From: Cellulosilyticum lentocellum DSM 5427
GTDB taxonomy: Bacteria > Bacillota > Clostridia > Lachnospirales > Cellulosilyticaceae
Length of the DNA: 64,000 bases
Assembly (NCBI RefSeq): GCF_000178835.2
Contig: NC_015275.1
Span: 4,555,001-4,619,000, forward strand
Reading direction: 5' to 3'
Part shown: positions 1-9,526 of the stretch, one piece after another
Position numbering within the stretch: the stretch's first letter is position 1
Layout: each line of letters opens with the position of its first letter
The notes under the pieces: model-generated
The model's database searches: none
Seen by the model: the letters and a program-made list of their open reading frames with translations, nothing else
Told to the model about the DNA's origin: nothing
Made by a program: the position numbers and the translations under genes

Positions 1-1665
1 TGCATCTACTTCATCTTTTCCAACTACAGATGCATAAATCTTTACCTTTGGCTCTGTACCAGATGGTCTAATAACGAACCAACTTCTATCTTCAAGTACA
101 AATTTAAGTACATTTGATTTTGGAAGTTTGATTTCTTCTTTTGTTCCTTCAAGTACATTTGTACGTGTAGATAACTTATAGTCTTCTACTGTAGCAATTT
201 TAACACCGTTTACTTCTGTTGGTGTATTTTCTCTAAGAGCTGTAATCATGGCTGCAATTTGCTCTTGGCCATCTTTACCTTCCATTGTGATAGAAACTAA
301 CTCTTCTTTATAATATCCATATTTCTCAAATAAATCATGAAGGGCTTGTGCAAGGTTTTTACCTTTTGTTTTATAATAGAGTGCCATTTCTGCAATAAGT
401 GTAGCAGCGATAACAGCATCTTTATCTCTTACAAAACCACCAGATAAATAGCCATAACTTTCTTCAAAGCCAAGTACAAAGTTATTTGAACCTGTTTGTT
501 CAAATTCTTCAATTTTTTCTCCAATGTATTTGAAACCAGTAAGTACGCTCATTATTTGAGCATCATAAGCTTCTGCTACTCTAGTAGCCATTTCTGTCGT
601 TACGATTGTTTTGATTAGGGTATCTTTTGTACTAAGTACACCAGTTTCTTTTCTTGCATTAAGCATATATTCAGAAAGTAATACCCCTACTTGATTCCCT
701 GTTAATACTTTATATTCTCCGCTGTCTTCTTTAACAATAACACCAATTCTATCACAATCTGGGTCGGTTCCGAAAATAAGATCTGGACCTACTTCTTTTG
801 CCATCTCGATAGCAAGTTCAAAAACTTGTGGATTTTCAGGATTTGGGTATGGTGCTGTTGGGAAATTACCATCTGGAAGCTCTTGCTCTTTTACAATATG
901 GACATTGGTGTATCCAAGTCTCTTAAGCATTGCTCTAACAGGTATATTTCCACTACCATGAATAGGTGTATAGATGATGTTAAGCTCACTTGCTCTTTCT
1001 TTAACAAGCTCTTTGTTAACAACTACTGTTTCTACTTTTTCATAGTACGCATTATCTACATCTTCTCCAATGTATACAAGTAAACCAGCTTTTACAGCAT
1101 CTTCTGTATTCATTGTCTTAATTCCTGTAAATAAGTCGATTTCATTGATGTAGCCTAATACTTCATTAGCTGCATTATCTGTTAATTGTCCACCATCACT
1201 ACCATATACTTTATAGCCATTATATTCTTTTGGATTGTGTGAAGCAGTAAGAACAATACCAGCTTCTGCTCCTAGATGTCTTACAGCAAAAGAAAGCATT
1301 GGTGTAGGGCGTAAACTTTCATATAAATATACTTTTACACCATTAGCCGCTAATACTTTAGCTGCTGTTTCTGCAAATACATCTGACATATTTCTTGAAT
1401 CATAAGCAATAGCAATACTAGGATTTGTAAAATTTGTAACTAAATATTTTGCAAGACCTTGTGTTGCTTTTCCTACTGTATATATATTCATTCTATTAGT
1501 ACCAGCAGCGATTTTTCCTCGAAGTCCACCTGTACCAAATTCTAAATTTTTATAAAAACGGTCTTCTATCTCTTTTTCATTATTAAGTGCTTTTAATTCT
1601 TCTTTTGTAATTATGTCAATAACATCACTTTCTAGCCACATTTCATAACTTTGCTTGTAATTCAT
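1..1665 (-). CDS. pgcA: phospho-sugar mutase (phosphoglucomutase/phosphomannomutase family), 3' end outside window
   Basis: About 555 codons read from ATG at 1665 to the window edge with no stop, so the C-terminus is missing. The protein interconverts sugar 1- and 6-phosphates in the cytosol, feeding cell-wall and exopolysaccharide precursors. Family motifs are visible: GTGGLRGK near residue 45, the phosphoserine loop TASHNPKEYNGYK near residue 142, the metal-binding loop DPDCDRIG near residue 305, the sugar-binding GFEESYGY near residue 400, and the phosphate-binding RPSGTEPK near residue 540. A GAGGAGG ribosome-binding site lies 6 nt upstream of the ATG. It is transcribed leftward, alone as far as visible. 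Length and motifs fit the long (about 570 aa) Firmicute PgcA type. Confidence 0.93.
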   Translation of the reverse strand, partial: MNYKQSYEMWLESDVIDIITKEELKALNNEKEIEDRFYKNLEFGTGGLRGKIAAGTNRMNIYTVGKATQGLAKYLVTNFTNPSIAIAYDSRNMSDVFAETAAKVLAANGVKVYLYESLRPTPMLSFAVRHLGAEAGIVLTASHNPKEYNGYKVYGSDGGQLTDNAANEVLGYINEIDLFTGIKTMNTEDAVKAGLLVYIGEDVDNAYYEKVETVVVNKELVKERASELNIIYTPIHGSGNIPVRAMLKRLGYTNVHIVKEQELPDGNFPTAPYPNPENPQVFELAIEMAKEVGPDLIFGTDPDCDRIGVIVKEDSGEYKVLTGNQVGVLLSEYMLNARKETGVLSTKDTLIKTIVTTEMATRVAEAYDAQIMSVLTGFKYIGEKIEEFEQTGSNNFVLGFEESYGYLSGGFVRDKDAVIAATLIAEMALYYKTKGKNLAQALHDLFEKYGYYKEELVSITMEGKDGQEQIAAMITALRENTPTEVNGVKIATVEDYKLSTRTNVLEGTKEEIKLPKSNVLKFVLEDRSWFVIRPSGTEPKVKIYASVVGKDEVDA

Positions 1666-2025
1666 CTCTTTCCTCCTCAGCTCCATACTATGACATTTTC
1701 AATGCCTATATTTTAACATTTATCTTTATGTATTGCTACTATATTTTTTTATATAATATTCAGTATAATTACATTATATTTTAGTTGATATTTGCCATAA
1801 GCCTTGTACATACTGTGGTTTGCATAATGTAACTATTTATCTAAATTTATTTGTATTAATAATTATTTTCCTTACATTTATTTACTTAATTACAAAACTC
1901 TTTCGTCTAATTTTTATCATACTCTTCTATCATCTATTCAAGACGCTCTTAGTATTAATTGATACCTTTCGAAATTTCAACTTTATTTCTTGCTTTTAGC
2001 AATACTAGCTGTCAATCACGAGCAT
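1666..2025. other. AT-rich intergenic region, no gene seen
   Basis: About 360 bp without a plausible open reading frame or RNA. It should hold the promoter of the leftward mutase gene, but no convincing -35/-10 pair stands out in this very AT-rich stretch. Confidence 0.5.
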
Positions 2026-2074
2026 AAAAAGGGTTATAAATCTTTGCTACTAACCAAGATTTATAACCCTTTTT
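2026..2074. terminator. rho-independent terminator, nearly symmetrical
   Basis: AAAAAGGGTTATAAATCTT pairs with AAGATTTATAACCCTTTTT around a 12-nt loop. The A- and T-tracts on either side let it work in both directions. It follows the stop of the GntR-family gene at 2080 on the minus strand. Confidence 0.85.
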
Positions 2075-2079
2075 ACTTA

Positions 2080-2760
2080 TTATTTATATTTTTGCTTAAC
2101 AAAGTCAGTAATAGAGGCACATTGTTTATTAATATGCTTTGTTGCTAGCTTACTAGCCACATCTTCTTCCTTATTTTTAAGTGCTTCTAAAATAGCAATG
2201 TGTTCTGCCTCAACTGTCTCACTGTCTTCCACGTTTTTAAGGTAGGTAATACGATAACGGTTAACTTGCTCTTTAAGATTGTTAAAAAGCTGAATAAGTT
2301 TATCATTTTGTGTTGCACCACAAATGATATCATGGAACTCTACATCCTTTTCAATCATTGTTTCTAAATCTCTACTTTTTGCGGCATAGCTATATTCTGC
2401 AATAGCAAGTTGAAGTTTAAGGAACGCACGATCATCCATTCGCCTACAAGCAAGTCTAGCTGCCAATGCTTCTAGAGCTGCTCTCACTTCTAGAACATCT
2501 TGAATGTCTTTCTCTGTAAATTGTGCCACTTGTGCACCTTTACGTGGTACCATTACTACAAGCCCTTCTAGCTCAAGTTTTCTAATGGCTTCTCTAATAG
2601 GTGTACGGCTTACTCCTAGCTTTTCTCCTAACTAAGTTTCCATTAATCTTTCGCCTGGTTGTAATTCCCCAGTAATAATTGCATTTCTAAGTGTCTGAAA
2701 AACAATATCTCTTAAAGGGAGATATTCATTAATCTTCATGTTGTAAGTATCTTCTAGCAT
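2080..2760 (-). pseudogene. GntR/FadR-family transcriptional regulator interrupted by in-frame TAG
   Basis: Reading from ATG at 2760 gives a typical FadR-subfamily winged-helix N-terminus (MLEDTYNMKINEYLPL, then LRNAIITGELQPGERLMET). Codon 43 (2632-2634) is TAG, and the reading frame continues intact with LGEKLGVSRTPIREAIRKLELEGLV and a helical FCD effector domain to 2080. In relatives the interrupted position is usually Gln (ME-x-Q-LGEKLGVSR), so one CAG-to-TAG change explains it. The remaining open frame from the internal ATG at 2553 lacks most of the DNA-binding domain. The ATG overlaps the ispE stop by 7 bp, so the two were co-transcribed. It could be a real nonsense mutation, a sequencing error or, less likely, readthrough. 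The FCD half looks otherwise undamaged, which suggests a recent event. Confidence 0.85.
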
Positions 2761-3689
2761 CCTTTCACACCTCTTCTTTTTATTCCATATTTTACTCCAT
2801 TTTTATCCTTCTTTTTCTCTATAGGTGAATAGGTAGTGGTAACATATACTTCTCTTATACTACGTTCTATTTTAAAATATTGAGCAGCCTTATTAGCCTT
2901 TTCCTTACTGTCAAACAAACCGAATACTGCACTGCCACTGCCGCTCATCATAGCCCCCATAGCACCATGCTGAACTAATTCTCTTCTGATTGCTCCTATA
3001 ATCGGGTGCATAGGAATAGTGACTTCTTCTAGCACGTTGGCCATGTGAGTAGCAATTTCATATGGGCTTTGTGCTTCTATAGCTTGTATCATCTTTGGTG
3101 TATCTGGGTGTAACTTGATATTGTTTATATCTAGCCCCTTATATACTGAAGCTGTAGAAACGCTAATAGGTGGTTTAACCAATACCACATGCATACTTGG
3201 AACAGGTTTAAGTGGTGTTAACACTTCTCCTATCCCTTCTGCAAGCATTGTTCCTCTCGCAATACAAAATGGTACATCTGCCCCTAACTTAAGTCCCATT
3301 TCCATAAGCTTCTCTCTTTTATAGAAGGTTTCATATAATCTATTTAAGCCTACAAGGGTCGCTGCTGCATCTGTGCTTCCACCAGCAAGTCCTGCTGCTA
3401 CTGGAATGCGTTTAGTAATTTCAATGGATACTCCGTATTCTTCTATGCCTGCTTCTTCAAAAAATAACTGAGCTGCGCGATAAGCAATGTTTTTCTCGTT
3501 AGTCGGAAGCCATGAGAAATTAGCTGTTAATCTAATTCCAGGTGTCTTTGCCTTACGAATAAAAATCGTATCATATAAATTAATCGTCTGCATAATCATT
3601 TGCAAATCATGATAGCCATTTTCTCTCTTCCCAACTACATCAAGCGTCAAATTAATTTTAGCTCTTCCTTTTAATATAATTGAGTTCAT
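2754..3689 (-). CDS. ispE: 4-diphosphocytidyl-2-C-methyl-D-erythritol kinase
   Basis: IspE phosphorylates CDP-methylerythritol in the MEP isoprenoid pathway, in the cytosol. The 311-aa protein shows the GHMP-kinase signature: N-terminal KGRAKINLTLDVVGKRENGYHDL, the glycine-rich ATP loop PVAAGLAGGSTDAAA near residue 96, and the C-terminal MMSGSGSAVFGLF motif near residue 248. Length is close to the usual 280-300 aa, with a short basic C-terminal tail (KKKDKNGVKYGIKRR). An AAGGGAG ribosome-binding site precedes ATG 3689. It is followed immediately by the GntR-family gene, a pairing I recall from other Clostridia. Confidence 0.95.
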   Translation of the reverse strand: MNSIILKGRAKINLTLDVVGKRENGYHDLQMIMQTINLYDTIFIRKAKTPGIRLTANFSWLPTNEKNIAYRAAQLFFEEAGIEEYGVSIEITKRIPVAAGLAGGSTDAAATLVGLNRLYETFYKREKLMEMGLKLGADVPFCIARGTMLAEGIGEVLTPLKPVPSMHVVLVKPPISVSTASVYKGLDINNIKLHPDTPKMIQAIEAQSPYEIATHMANVLEEVTIPMHPIIGAIRRELVQHGAMGAMMSGSGSAVFGLFDSKEKANKAAQYFKIERSIREVYVTTTYSPIEKKKDKNGVKYGIKRRGVKGC

Positions 3690-3835
3690 AATATGCTCCC
3701 TTAATAAAAATAACTTGTGTTTGTTTTATTATAAACTCACTTAAAATACAAAGTCAATGAGAATGTATTTCCTGTATACAATATCCATTTTCTAAATTAT
3801 TTTTATAAAAGTTTAAAACTTGTTTAATGATAAAT

Positions 3836-3876
3836 GCAAAAAGCAACTCCTACAATGCTTACAGGAGTTGCCTTTG
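3836..3876 (-). terminator. terminator after the SPOCS/LysM gene
   Basis: On the minus strand GGCAACTCCTGTAAGC is followed by a short loop and GTAGGAGTTGC, then a T-rich tail. It lies about 25 nt beyond the stop at 3901. Confidence 0.8.
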
Positions 3877-3900
3877 CTAAACCTTTTATTTATTTTAACC

Positions 3901-5475
3901 TTAAAATTTAACCTTTTTAAGGATAATTATTTTTTGTCCTTCACGTAAGTTTTCTGGTATATCAATGTCATTAATGTCCTGAATCTCTTTAACTGTGGTA
4001 TTAAAACGTTTAGCTAAACTCCAAAGTGTATCACCTTTTTTTACTTGATATACTGTCATGCTTGGATAATTGTCTATCTGTTCTTTGGTCATATCATCAA
4101 TATCAATTTCTTCTAATACATTCAGCCTATCTTGACCATAGATTTCTGCCATACAGTCTAGTAAATATTCAATTACCAATTCTCTCTTAGTTTGGGCATA
4201 AATATTTACATCTTTAGCTCTTACAACAGGATCAATATAAGCTTTCTCTGGTACCTTTTTAACATCCATTTCTTGTATAAATGGAACGATATTAACTGCT
4301 GTATCAATAGTATTATTCTCCTCTGATTTAACAAGGAAAACAGTTGTAATTTCAAGGATTCCTCGAAGTGTTAGCTTGTCATTAACCAAAGATTTCTCCT
4401 CTACTATAGGTTTAACATTTATGCTGAAAACTTCCATTGTATTTTCTGGCTTATCTTCAATAGCCATAGACTCTTTTTTAGGCATTGTTATCTCTATCCG
4501 ATCTACTAGATTCATGTAATCCAAGGATTTCTCCTTAGTCTTTACATTTTTACCTGGACAGTAGATATCAGAAACTGTATCGTAACTACATTTATTATAA
4601 GTATTATAGTTTGCCGTTACCATACATTCACATTCTATGATGCGGTCTTCTCCATCATAATCTGGTGCCACTTGCATATAGGAGGGTGTTACACTGAGAG
4701 AGCAGTCCCAAAACACTTCATTTTCACCCTTCATATTTTCAATACTACCTTCAAAAGGAACACGATGCGTTACTATTTCTATTCCCTCATCACTTTCTGC
4801 TACCCTATACATGGTTGTTACTTCAATCATACCATTAAATTTAATTTCGTTATCTGTGCGCTTAACTTGATCTTCTTTAATCTGCATATTAGATTTAAGA
4901 ATTTCACCAATGCAAGGTTTATTCTGAGCAATGGTTAAATCTTCTTTAACTATGACCTTTTCCTCTTTTTCATGACCCAAGCTGACAATTTCAATTGGCT
5001 CTTCTCTTGTTTGAATAGGGCCATCTGCTCTTACCTCTGTAATAACAGTTGTATCCTTAGAACCTGTAGCTCCTACATCAACTTGCATAATGACTTTAAC
5101 ATTCAGTTTACGCTCATTAAGAATGCTGTTACTGATATGTTCTATTTCGTAATCAAAATCTACCCTCTGGTCTCTGTTTACCCCATCCATAATGACAAAA
5201 TCTTCAATAGGAATAGATCCTTTCATGGTATAGATGCATTTAGAATTATTAACCGCCCTATACAGGATACATAAATCAACTTTACCCCTATACATGACAC
5301 GGTCTTGTGTTACATCAATTTGATCCATATTAATTCTTCCATCAATCTGCACTACAGACTGCATATCTGGTTTTCCATCGGGTACTATAAGGTCACGCTC
5401 TTTAATGACTTGAACACTTTCTTTCTTAGTCATCTCATCTAATGTGATTGGCTTTTTTATCAGTTCTACTGACAT
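3901..5475 (-). CDS. sipL: SPOCS (DUF3794) and LysM protein, SipL-like spore morphogenesis protein
   Basis: The 524-aa protein begins with the characteristic LIKKPITLDEMTKKESVQVIKERDLIVPDGKPD segment. It carries tandem DUF3794/SPOCS domains through about residue 460 and ends with one LysM module (YQVKKGDTLWSLAKRFN near residue 473, then INDIDIPENLREGQKIIIL). In Clostridioides difficile SipL has this architecture and length and tethers the SpoIVA coat basement layer to the forespore. No signal peptide is seen, which fits a mother-cell cytoplasmic protein. An AGGAGGGGG ribosome-binding site precedes ATG 5475. The neighbouring yabG on the same strand supports a sporulation role. The exact orthology to SipL is inferred from architecture. 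Confidence 0.85.
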   Translation of the reverse strand: MSVELIKKPITLDEMTKKESVQVIKERDLIVPDGKPDMQSVVQIDGRINMDQIDVTQDRVMYRGKVDLCILYRAVNNSKCIYTMKGSIPIEDFVIMDGVNRDQRVDFDYEIEHISNSILNERKLNVKVIMQVDVGATGSKDTTVITEVRADGPIQTREEPIEIVSLGHEKEEKVIVKEDLTIAQNKPCIGEILKSNMQIKEDQVKRTDNEIKFNGMIEVTTMYRVAESDEGIEIVTHRVPFEGSIENMKGENEVFWDCSLSVTPSYMQVAPDYDGEDRIIECECMVTANYNTYNKCSYDTVSDIYCPGKNVKTKEKSLDYMNLVDRIEITMPKKESMAIEDKPENTMEVFSINVKPIVEEKSLVNDKLTLRGILEITTVFLVKSEENNTIDTAVNIVPFIQEMDVKKVPEKAYIDPVVRAKDVNIYAQTKRELVIEYLLDCMAEIYGQDRLNVLEEIDIDDMTKEQIDNYPSMTVYQVKKGDTLWSLAKRFNTTVKEIQDINDIDIPENLREGQKIIILKKVKF

Positions 5476-5621
5476 ATTTCCCCCTCCTATGGCTTATATA
5501 CAAATATATGTATACATGATAAATACTTTGCTATAAATTTGGACTAACTTTCTCTAGTCTTATATATATTCTTATCATTTGTATATTATTCCAGATTTTC
5601 GTATGCAAGTTATCGGATTTT

Positions 5622-6626
5622 TTAAAGAGATGGATGCTTATTAATATACTGCTTAATCTTACTTTCAAACTCGTCTCTCGTATCCTTAAAAAGCGGCCTA
5701 GCTAGTTCTCTTTCTATATCTTCTTTCGTCATATGAGCGGGATCTAATGTAACATGTTCTTCTTGTTCCCTGTTTTCTTTAGCTTCGTTTTTCTGCTTAT
5801 CTGTGACTACTGGACCACCTCTCCTACACTTGCCTAATATTTCATATCCTCCCAGACCATTAAACTGAGTAATCGTATTTTCAAGTGCTTCTTCAATAGG
5901 AAGCACTTTATAGAAAGGACATTCGGCTATTTTTTCTACTATAAAAACTGGATCTAATGCATGGATTAAAACTCTATCAGGAGAAGCTGCAAAATCAGCT
6001 CCAGCTGCTAATATCTCTTCAAAATAAGACTGGCAAGCCCCTGCAAATATTACCAGCTCCGACATATTAGGTTTAATAGCTCTTGCTCTCTTAACAGACT
6101 CTACAAAATACTGTGAGTTCCTATATTCGCTGATATCATATAAAGTTTTATAGTTTTTATTCAGTGCATCATGCCCTGTGAGTACTAAAATATCTGGAGC
6201 ATATTTTTCCAAAAGGTACTTAATTCTCTTTGGTTGTTCTGATTCTGATATATGCTCTCCTATAGCTGGTATGTCTAGCATTTTATAATATTTAAGACAT
6301 AGGTTTAAGTAAAAAGCATCTCCATCTACATGCAGAACCGTCCCTGTTTTTTGGAACCTAGGATCTTTCCCTTTTTCAATTTCTGCTCTTTTCTTCATGA
6401 TTTTTTCTACCGTTGCTTCAATGGTACTCATAATACTACTTTCTTCATTGGTATAACGCATCCCTACCGAGAGTTCTAGGTCCGAAATAGGTGCATCTGC
6501 AATAACGCGGTAAGACACACCTTTCAGTCTAGCAATTTGATTGGGTGAAATATATGTTATACGAAATAAAATATCCTTGTTATAGGACAGCCTTACTACA
6601 TAATCTCCTATATTGAGCATCGCCAT
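5622..6626 (-). CDS. yabG: sporulation-specific cysteine protease YabG
   Basis: YabG is a mother-cell protease that trims spore coat proteins; in C. difficile it also processes germination proteins. Family features are visible: an N-terminal beta-rich MLNIGDYVVRLSYNKDILFRI, then GTVLHVDGDAFYLNLCLKYYK, DILVLTGHDALNK and ELVIFAGACQSYFEEILAAGADFAASP, whose Cys (GACQS) is the likely nucleophile. The start chosen is ATG 6626, with AAGAAGGTG just upstream. An in-frame ATG at 6647 has no ribosome-binding site, and ATG 6620 is also possible. At about 334 aa it is longer than the Bacillus protein because of a charged C-terminal tail (from about residue 275). Confidence 0.92.
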   Translation of the reverse strand: MAMLNIGDYVVRLSYNKDILFRITYISPNQIARLKGVSYRVIADAPISDLELSVGMRYTNEESSIMSTIEATVEKIMKKRAEIEKGKDPRFQKTGTVLHVDGDAFYLNLCLKYYKMLDIPAIGEHISESEQPKRIKYLLEKYAPDILVLTGHDALNKNYKTLYDISEYRNSQYFVESVKRARAIKPNMSELVIFAGACQSYFEEILAAGADFAASPDRVLIHALDPVFIVEKIAECPFYKVLPIEEALENTITQFNGLGGYEILGKCRRGGPVVTDKQKNEAKENREQEEHVTLDPAHMTKEDIERELARPLFKDTRDEFESKIKQYINKHPSL

Positions 6627-6696
6627 AACACCTTCTTTAAAGACCATTTATTACTATGTTTATTAATTAGAGCTCGTTTCTATTCTTATTTTTAAG

Positions 6697-6744
6697 TACA
6701 TAAAGAAAGAAAGCTAAAAGTTTCCTCTTAGCTTTCTTTATGTA
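6697..6744 (-). terminator. terminator after the PEGA-domain gene
   Basis: TACATAAAGAAAGCTAAGAG (minus strand) pairs with CTTTTAGCTTTCTTTCTTTATGTA through a long A/T-rich stem. It lies between the stop at 6781 and the yabG gene. Confidence 0.7.
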
Positions 6745-6780
6745 TATAGTTTTTAATTAATCAATTTCTTTTCTCGTTTT

Positions 6781-8118
6781 TTAATTTGCAATTAAGTCAT
6801 ATAAGTACCCGGTTTGTTCATTGCTACCATCTAATAATAGGGTAGTAGAATACGCACTATAACCTGTTTTTTCAAATATGACACCATAGCTGCCATTAAT
6901 CAATGTTACTGTGCAAGGAGTTTCTCCTTTAAAAACACCATTTACGTAGACTTTAGCACCTATTGGATTTGTATTTAAAGTAATTGTTTGGGTATTATTG
7001 AGTACAGTATTTGTTTCTCCCGTTGCATTAGGCGATTCTGAAGGTGTTGGTTTTTGTATAAAAGATACATAAAGATTATAAGTTTCTTTATCACAAATAA
7101 TCTCTTTTGACCAAGGTTCATACCCATCCGCTTCTGCTTCTACTTTATAAGTACCTTGTTGCAATTTAATTTCTTCACCTTTATTATACGTTTTATCCCC
7201 TATCTTAATGGTGTAATTAGTTACACCACTATTAACTAAAGGATTGATTACTGTATATGCCTTTTTAGCATCTTTTAAGGAAATTTCATAGCTTTCGCCC
7301 GATTCTATCGTAATATTCTCTGTAATGATTTCATATCCTTCCATTTGTAGAAGAATCTTATGCTGTCCTGGAATAACGCTAATATCTCCTTTAAGCTCAT
7401 CTAATTTAAAGAAACGAGAGCGGTCTATCTCTAAGCTTCCTTTTGTAGTTGGCAAATCTGTAACAACAATACTACCAGCTACTTCATCAATAGTAATGCT
7501 CCAAATAACATTGTTAACACTTTGAATACTGACAACATCAAAAGGTGTTACAAATGCCATGTTAGTTCTATTACCATCACTTTGGAAAATCATTGTATCA
7601 TCAACATATTCATAAGCAGTCCCTCCGATATTTATCTGCTTATTACTTTGATCAACTGTGACTCCACTTATCTTCTTCCATGATTTTGCCCTAGAGGTTT
7701 TACTAATAGAAAGTACCTTAGCTTTATCTTCTTGATAAACCACCTCTACAATATCTCCTGGTTTAATCTGTGAAGCTGGAATTACACTACCATACATGTC
7801 ATTAATTTTAGTACCTTCACTCATCTTTCTACTCACTTCAGTTTTATTCTCTATGTCAAAACCTATGATATCACTTTGTGTAATCTTCTCAACTAGAACT
7901 AGTACCGTAGAACTATATTCTACTTTTGTATTGTTTTCTTCTACTTGAGCTTCTACTTGAACACTGTTTCCTTTAGCTTCATCTTTTATATATGTACGAA
8001 TTACCATAAACATTACAATCATTAATGTAATGAGTCCTACCACTGAAACAATAATCATATTCATAATGAATTTTTTGTTGTTTCTTTTCACTATTTCACC
8101 CCTTTGTTGACTTCTCAT
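6781..8118 (-). CDS. membrane-anchored PEGA-domain protein
   Basis: 445 aa with a single membrane segment near residues 19-42 (MNMIIVSVVGLITLMIVMFM), a short basic cytoplasmic N-terminus and a large extracytoplasmic part. C-terminally there are PEGA-type beta repeats: one near residue 315 (GTYKVEAEADGYEPWSKEI) and one near residue 385 (TNPIGAKVYVNGVFKGETP, then GYSAYSTTLLLDG), plus a weaker one near 240. A Pro/Ser linker (KPTPSESPNATGE) separates them. PEGA domains occur in surface proteins of spore formers, but no function is assigned. ATG 8118 has AAAGAGGT upstream. GTG 8091 with GGGGTG is an almost equally good start, giving 436 aa. Confidence 0.8.
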   Translation of the reverse strand: MRSQQRGEIVKRNNKKFIMNMIIVSVVGLITLMIVMFMVIRTYIKDEAKGNSVQVEAQVEENNTKVEYSSTVLVLVEKITQSDIIGFDIENKTEVSRKMSEGTKINDMYGSVIPASQIKPGDIVEVVYQEDKAKVLSISKTSRAKSWKKISGVTVDQSNKQINIGGTAYEYVDDTMIFQSDGNRTNMAFVTPFDVVSIQSVNNVIWSITIDEVAGSIVVTDLPTTKGSLEIDRSRFFKLDELKGDISVIPGQHKILLQMEGYEIITENITIESGESYEISLKDAKKAYTVINPLVNSGVTNYTIKIGDKTYNKGEEIKLQQGTYKVEAEADGYEPWSKEIICDKETYNLYVSFIQKPTPSESPNATGETNTVLNNTQTITLNTNPIGAKVYVNGVFKGETPCTVTLINGSYGVIFEKTGYSAYSTTLLLDGSNEQTGYLYDLIAN

Positions 8119-8165
8119 TTTATTGTACCTCTTTCGCTTAAAAAGTCAATTCAGCAGGATTCACA

Positions 8166-8241
8166 CAAAAAAAGGAATGATAATGTAAAAGATGATCTCG
8201 GCTCCCACCTTAATCATCCTCTAATCATTATAATTCCTTAT
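8166..8241 (-). terminator. long-stem terminator after the CotS-family gene
   Basis: On the minus strand AAGGAATTATAATG pairs with CATTATCATTCCTT (13 of 14), with an inner GATGAT/ATCATC stem, and is followed by a seven-T run. It lies 35 nt beyond the stop at 8276. Confidence 0.75.
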
Positions 8242-8275
8242 TTCATTATACAAAGAAAATTCTCCCTTGCTTTGA

Positions 8276-9268
8276 TTACCAACCATGAATTTGTTTAGCG
8301 ACTTCAATTTGATTTTCTTTATAATGGAGCATGTTTTCCCATTTTTGTTCAAACATACTATAATTCCATCTTCTTTTTGAGCCAATATACTTAAAACAAA
8401 TACTATTAAATTTTTCTGGATAAATCATCATAAATTTAAGCATTTTAAACTCATCTTGAGATAGTGGCCTTTCCTTATTATATTCTTCTATAAGCTCATA
8501 TAAGATTTGATTATTCCATTCATTCTTTTGCATCATTTTACTTAGAATTTGAGCAAGATCTAGAACTTGAATATCATAATTACATACATCCAATCCACTA
8601 ATAATATATTTACCGCTCTCAGTCTTATTAACGGTATGATAAGTAAAATCTTTATGCGCTATACTTTTGGTTTGTTTTACTCCTTTGATTAGCCTTTCTA
8701 CCAGCTGTGAATCAATGCTTTGTAATGCTAGTTCTTCTAGCTCCCTGTATTCTTCACAGCCTTCTAAAAACATAATTTCAAAGTTAGACTTTTGCTTTAA
8801 AGCTATCATGTTTTTCTTTAACTTAGTATTTTCTGATCTTCTTCTTAAATAGTACTCATAAATATTCTTAATTTTTATCTCTTCTACACTTCTCATTTTA
8901 CTATTAATTTCTACTCCTATTTTATGAAAAAGAGCTAAGGACGTGATAATGCCCTTTAGATCTTCATATTCTTTAAAATCAGTCTCTTCACAAGACTCAT
9001 ACGCTTGCATTAAGTAATACTGTTCTCCCAAAAGTGCATATGGTATTTTCTTTTTAGTAGCATATATATTACTAATTCCGTTAAAGTTTCTCTCTTGAAG
9101 CTGTGTATCCACCTCGTAGTTAAAAGAAATTTGTTCTTTGGGTATTTCAACCCTACGTAGTACAAATTTACCTTTATTGGTCTCTAGATAATAGTTACTT
9201 CTTATATATTGATATTTCTTTATATTTAAATCATATTGAGCAATTAACTCTCTACTTAGTGGTCTCAC
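8276..9268 (-). CDS. CotS-family spore coat protein (kinase-like fold)
   Basis: 330 aa resembling the CotS/YsxE family, which shares the aminoglycoside-phosphotransferase fold. The N-terminus (YQYIRSNYYLETNKGKFVLRRVE) resembles the ATP-cradling strands. A Brenner-like segment IAHKDFTYHTV lies near residue 209 and LDVCNYDIQVLDLAQIL near residue 230. The His-x-Asp of the catalytic loop is kept, but the usual Asn five residues later is replaced, so activity is doubtful. The start is GTG 9268 with AGGAGGAG upstream. CotS proteins are coat components; the nearby sipL-like and yabG genes agree with a sporulation role. Confidence 0.75.
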   Translation of the reverse strand: MRPLSRELIAQYDLNIKKYQYIRSNYYLETNKGKFVLRRVEIPKEQISFNYEVDTQLQERNFNGISNIYATKKKIPYALLGEQYYLMQAYESCEETDFKEYEDLKGIITSLALFHKIGVEINSKMRSVEEIKIKNIYEYYLRRRSENTKLKKNMIALKQKSNFEIMFLEGCEEYRELEELALQSIDSQLVERLIKGVKQTKSIAHKDFTYHTVNKTESGKYIISGLDVCNYDIQVLDLAQILSKMMQKNEWNNQILYELIEEYNKERPLSQDEFKMLKFMMIYPEKFNSICFKYIGSKRRWNYSMFEQKWENMLHYKENQIEVAKQIHGW

Positions 9269-9400
9269 TTCTTCTCCTCCTATCCTGCGATCTTTCTGTA
9301 TCCCACCCTTACTCCTCTCGTCTCTTAATTTATATGATACGATAGAATAAAAAATATCTAATTTCCATTTATTTTTTAGCTTATCTTTAAAAATTCACTT

Positions 9401-9425
9401 TTATATCACACGGGGTGTGATATAA
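9401..9425. promoter_or_regulatory. perfect 11-bp palindrome overlapping an extended -10 promoter
   Basis: TTATATCACAC (9401-9411) and GTGTGATATAA (9415-9425) are exact inverted repeats around GGG. The right arm contains TGATATAAT, an extended -10 element with TATAAT at 9421-9426 reading rightward toward the DUF4340 gene, about 95 nt before its ATG. The position implies a repressor operator; the binding protein is unknown. Confidence 0.7.
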
Positions 9426-9526
9426 TATTCATGTTGCATAAAACTTTTATTTTTTTTAGTAAAAAATGTCTATTATAAAAATACTTTTAAACATAAATTT
9501 GATTTAAAATCGGTGAGGTTATTGAA

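Noticed and set aside
826-1083. Plus-strand 85-codon open frame inside the mutase gene
   Set aside because: Antisense shadow of a clear phosphoglucomutase; no ribosome-binding site and implausible composition.
2080-2553. Intact 157-aa regulator starting at the internal ATG 2553
   Set aside because: It would lack most of the winged-helix domain whose coding sequence continues in frame upstream as far as an ATG coupled to ispE; an interrupted gene explains the data better.
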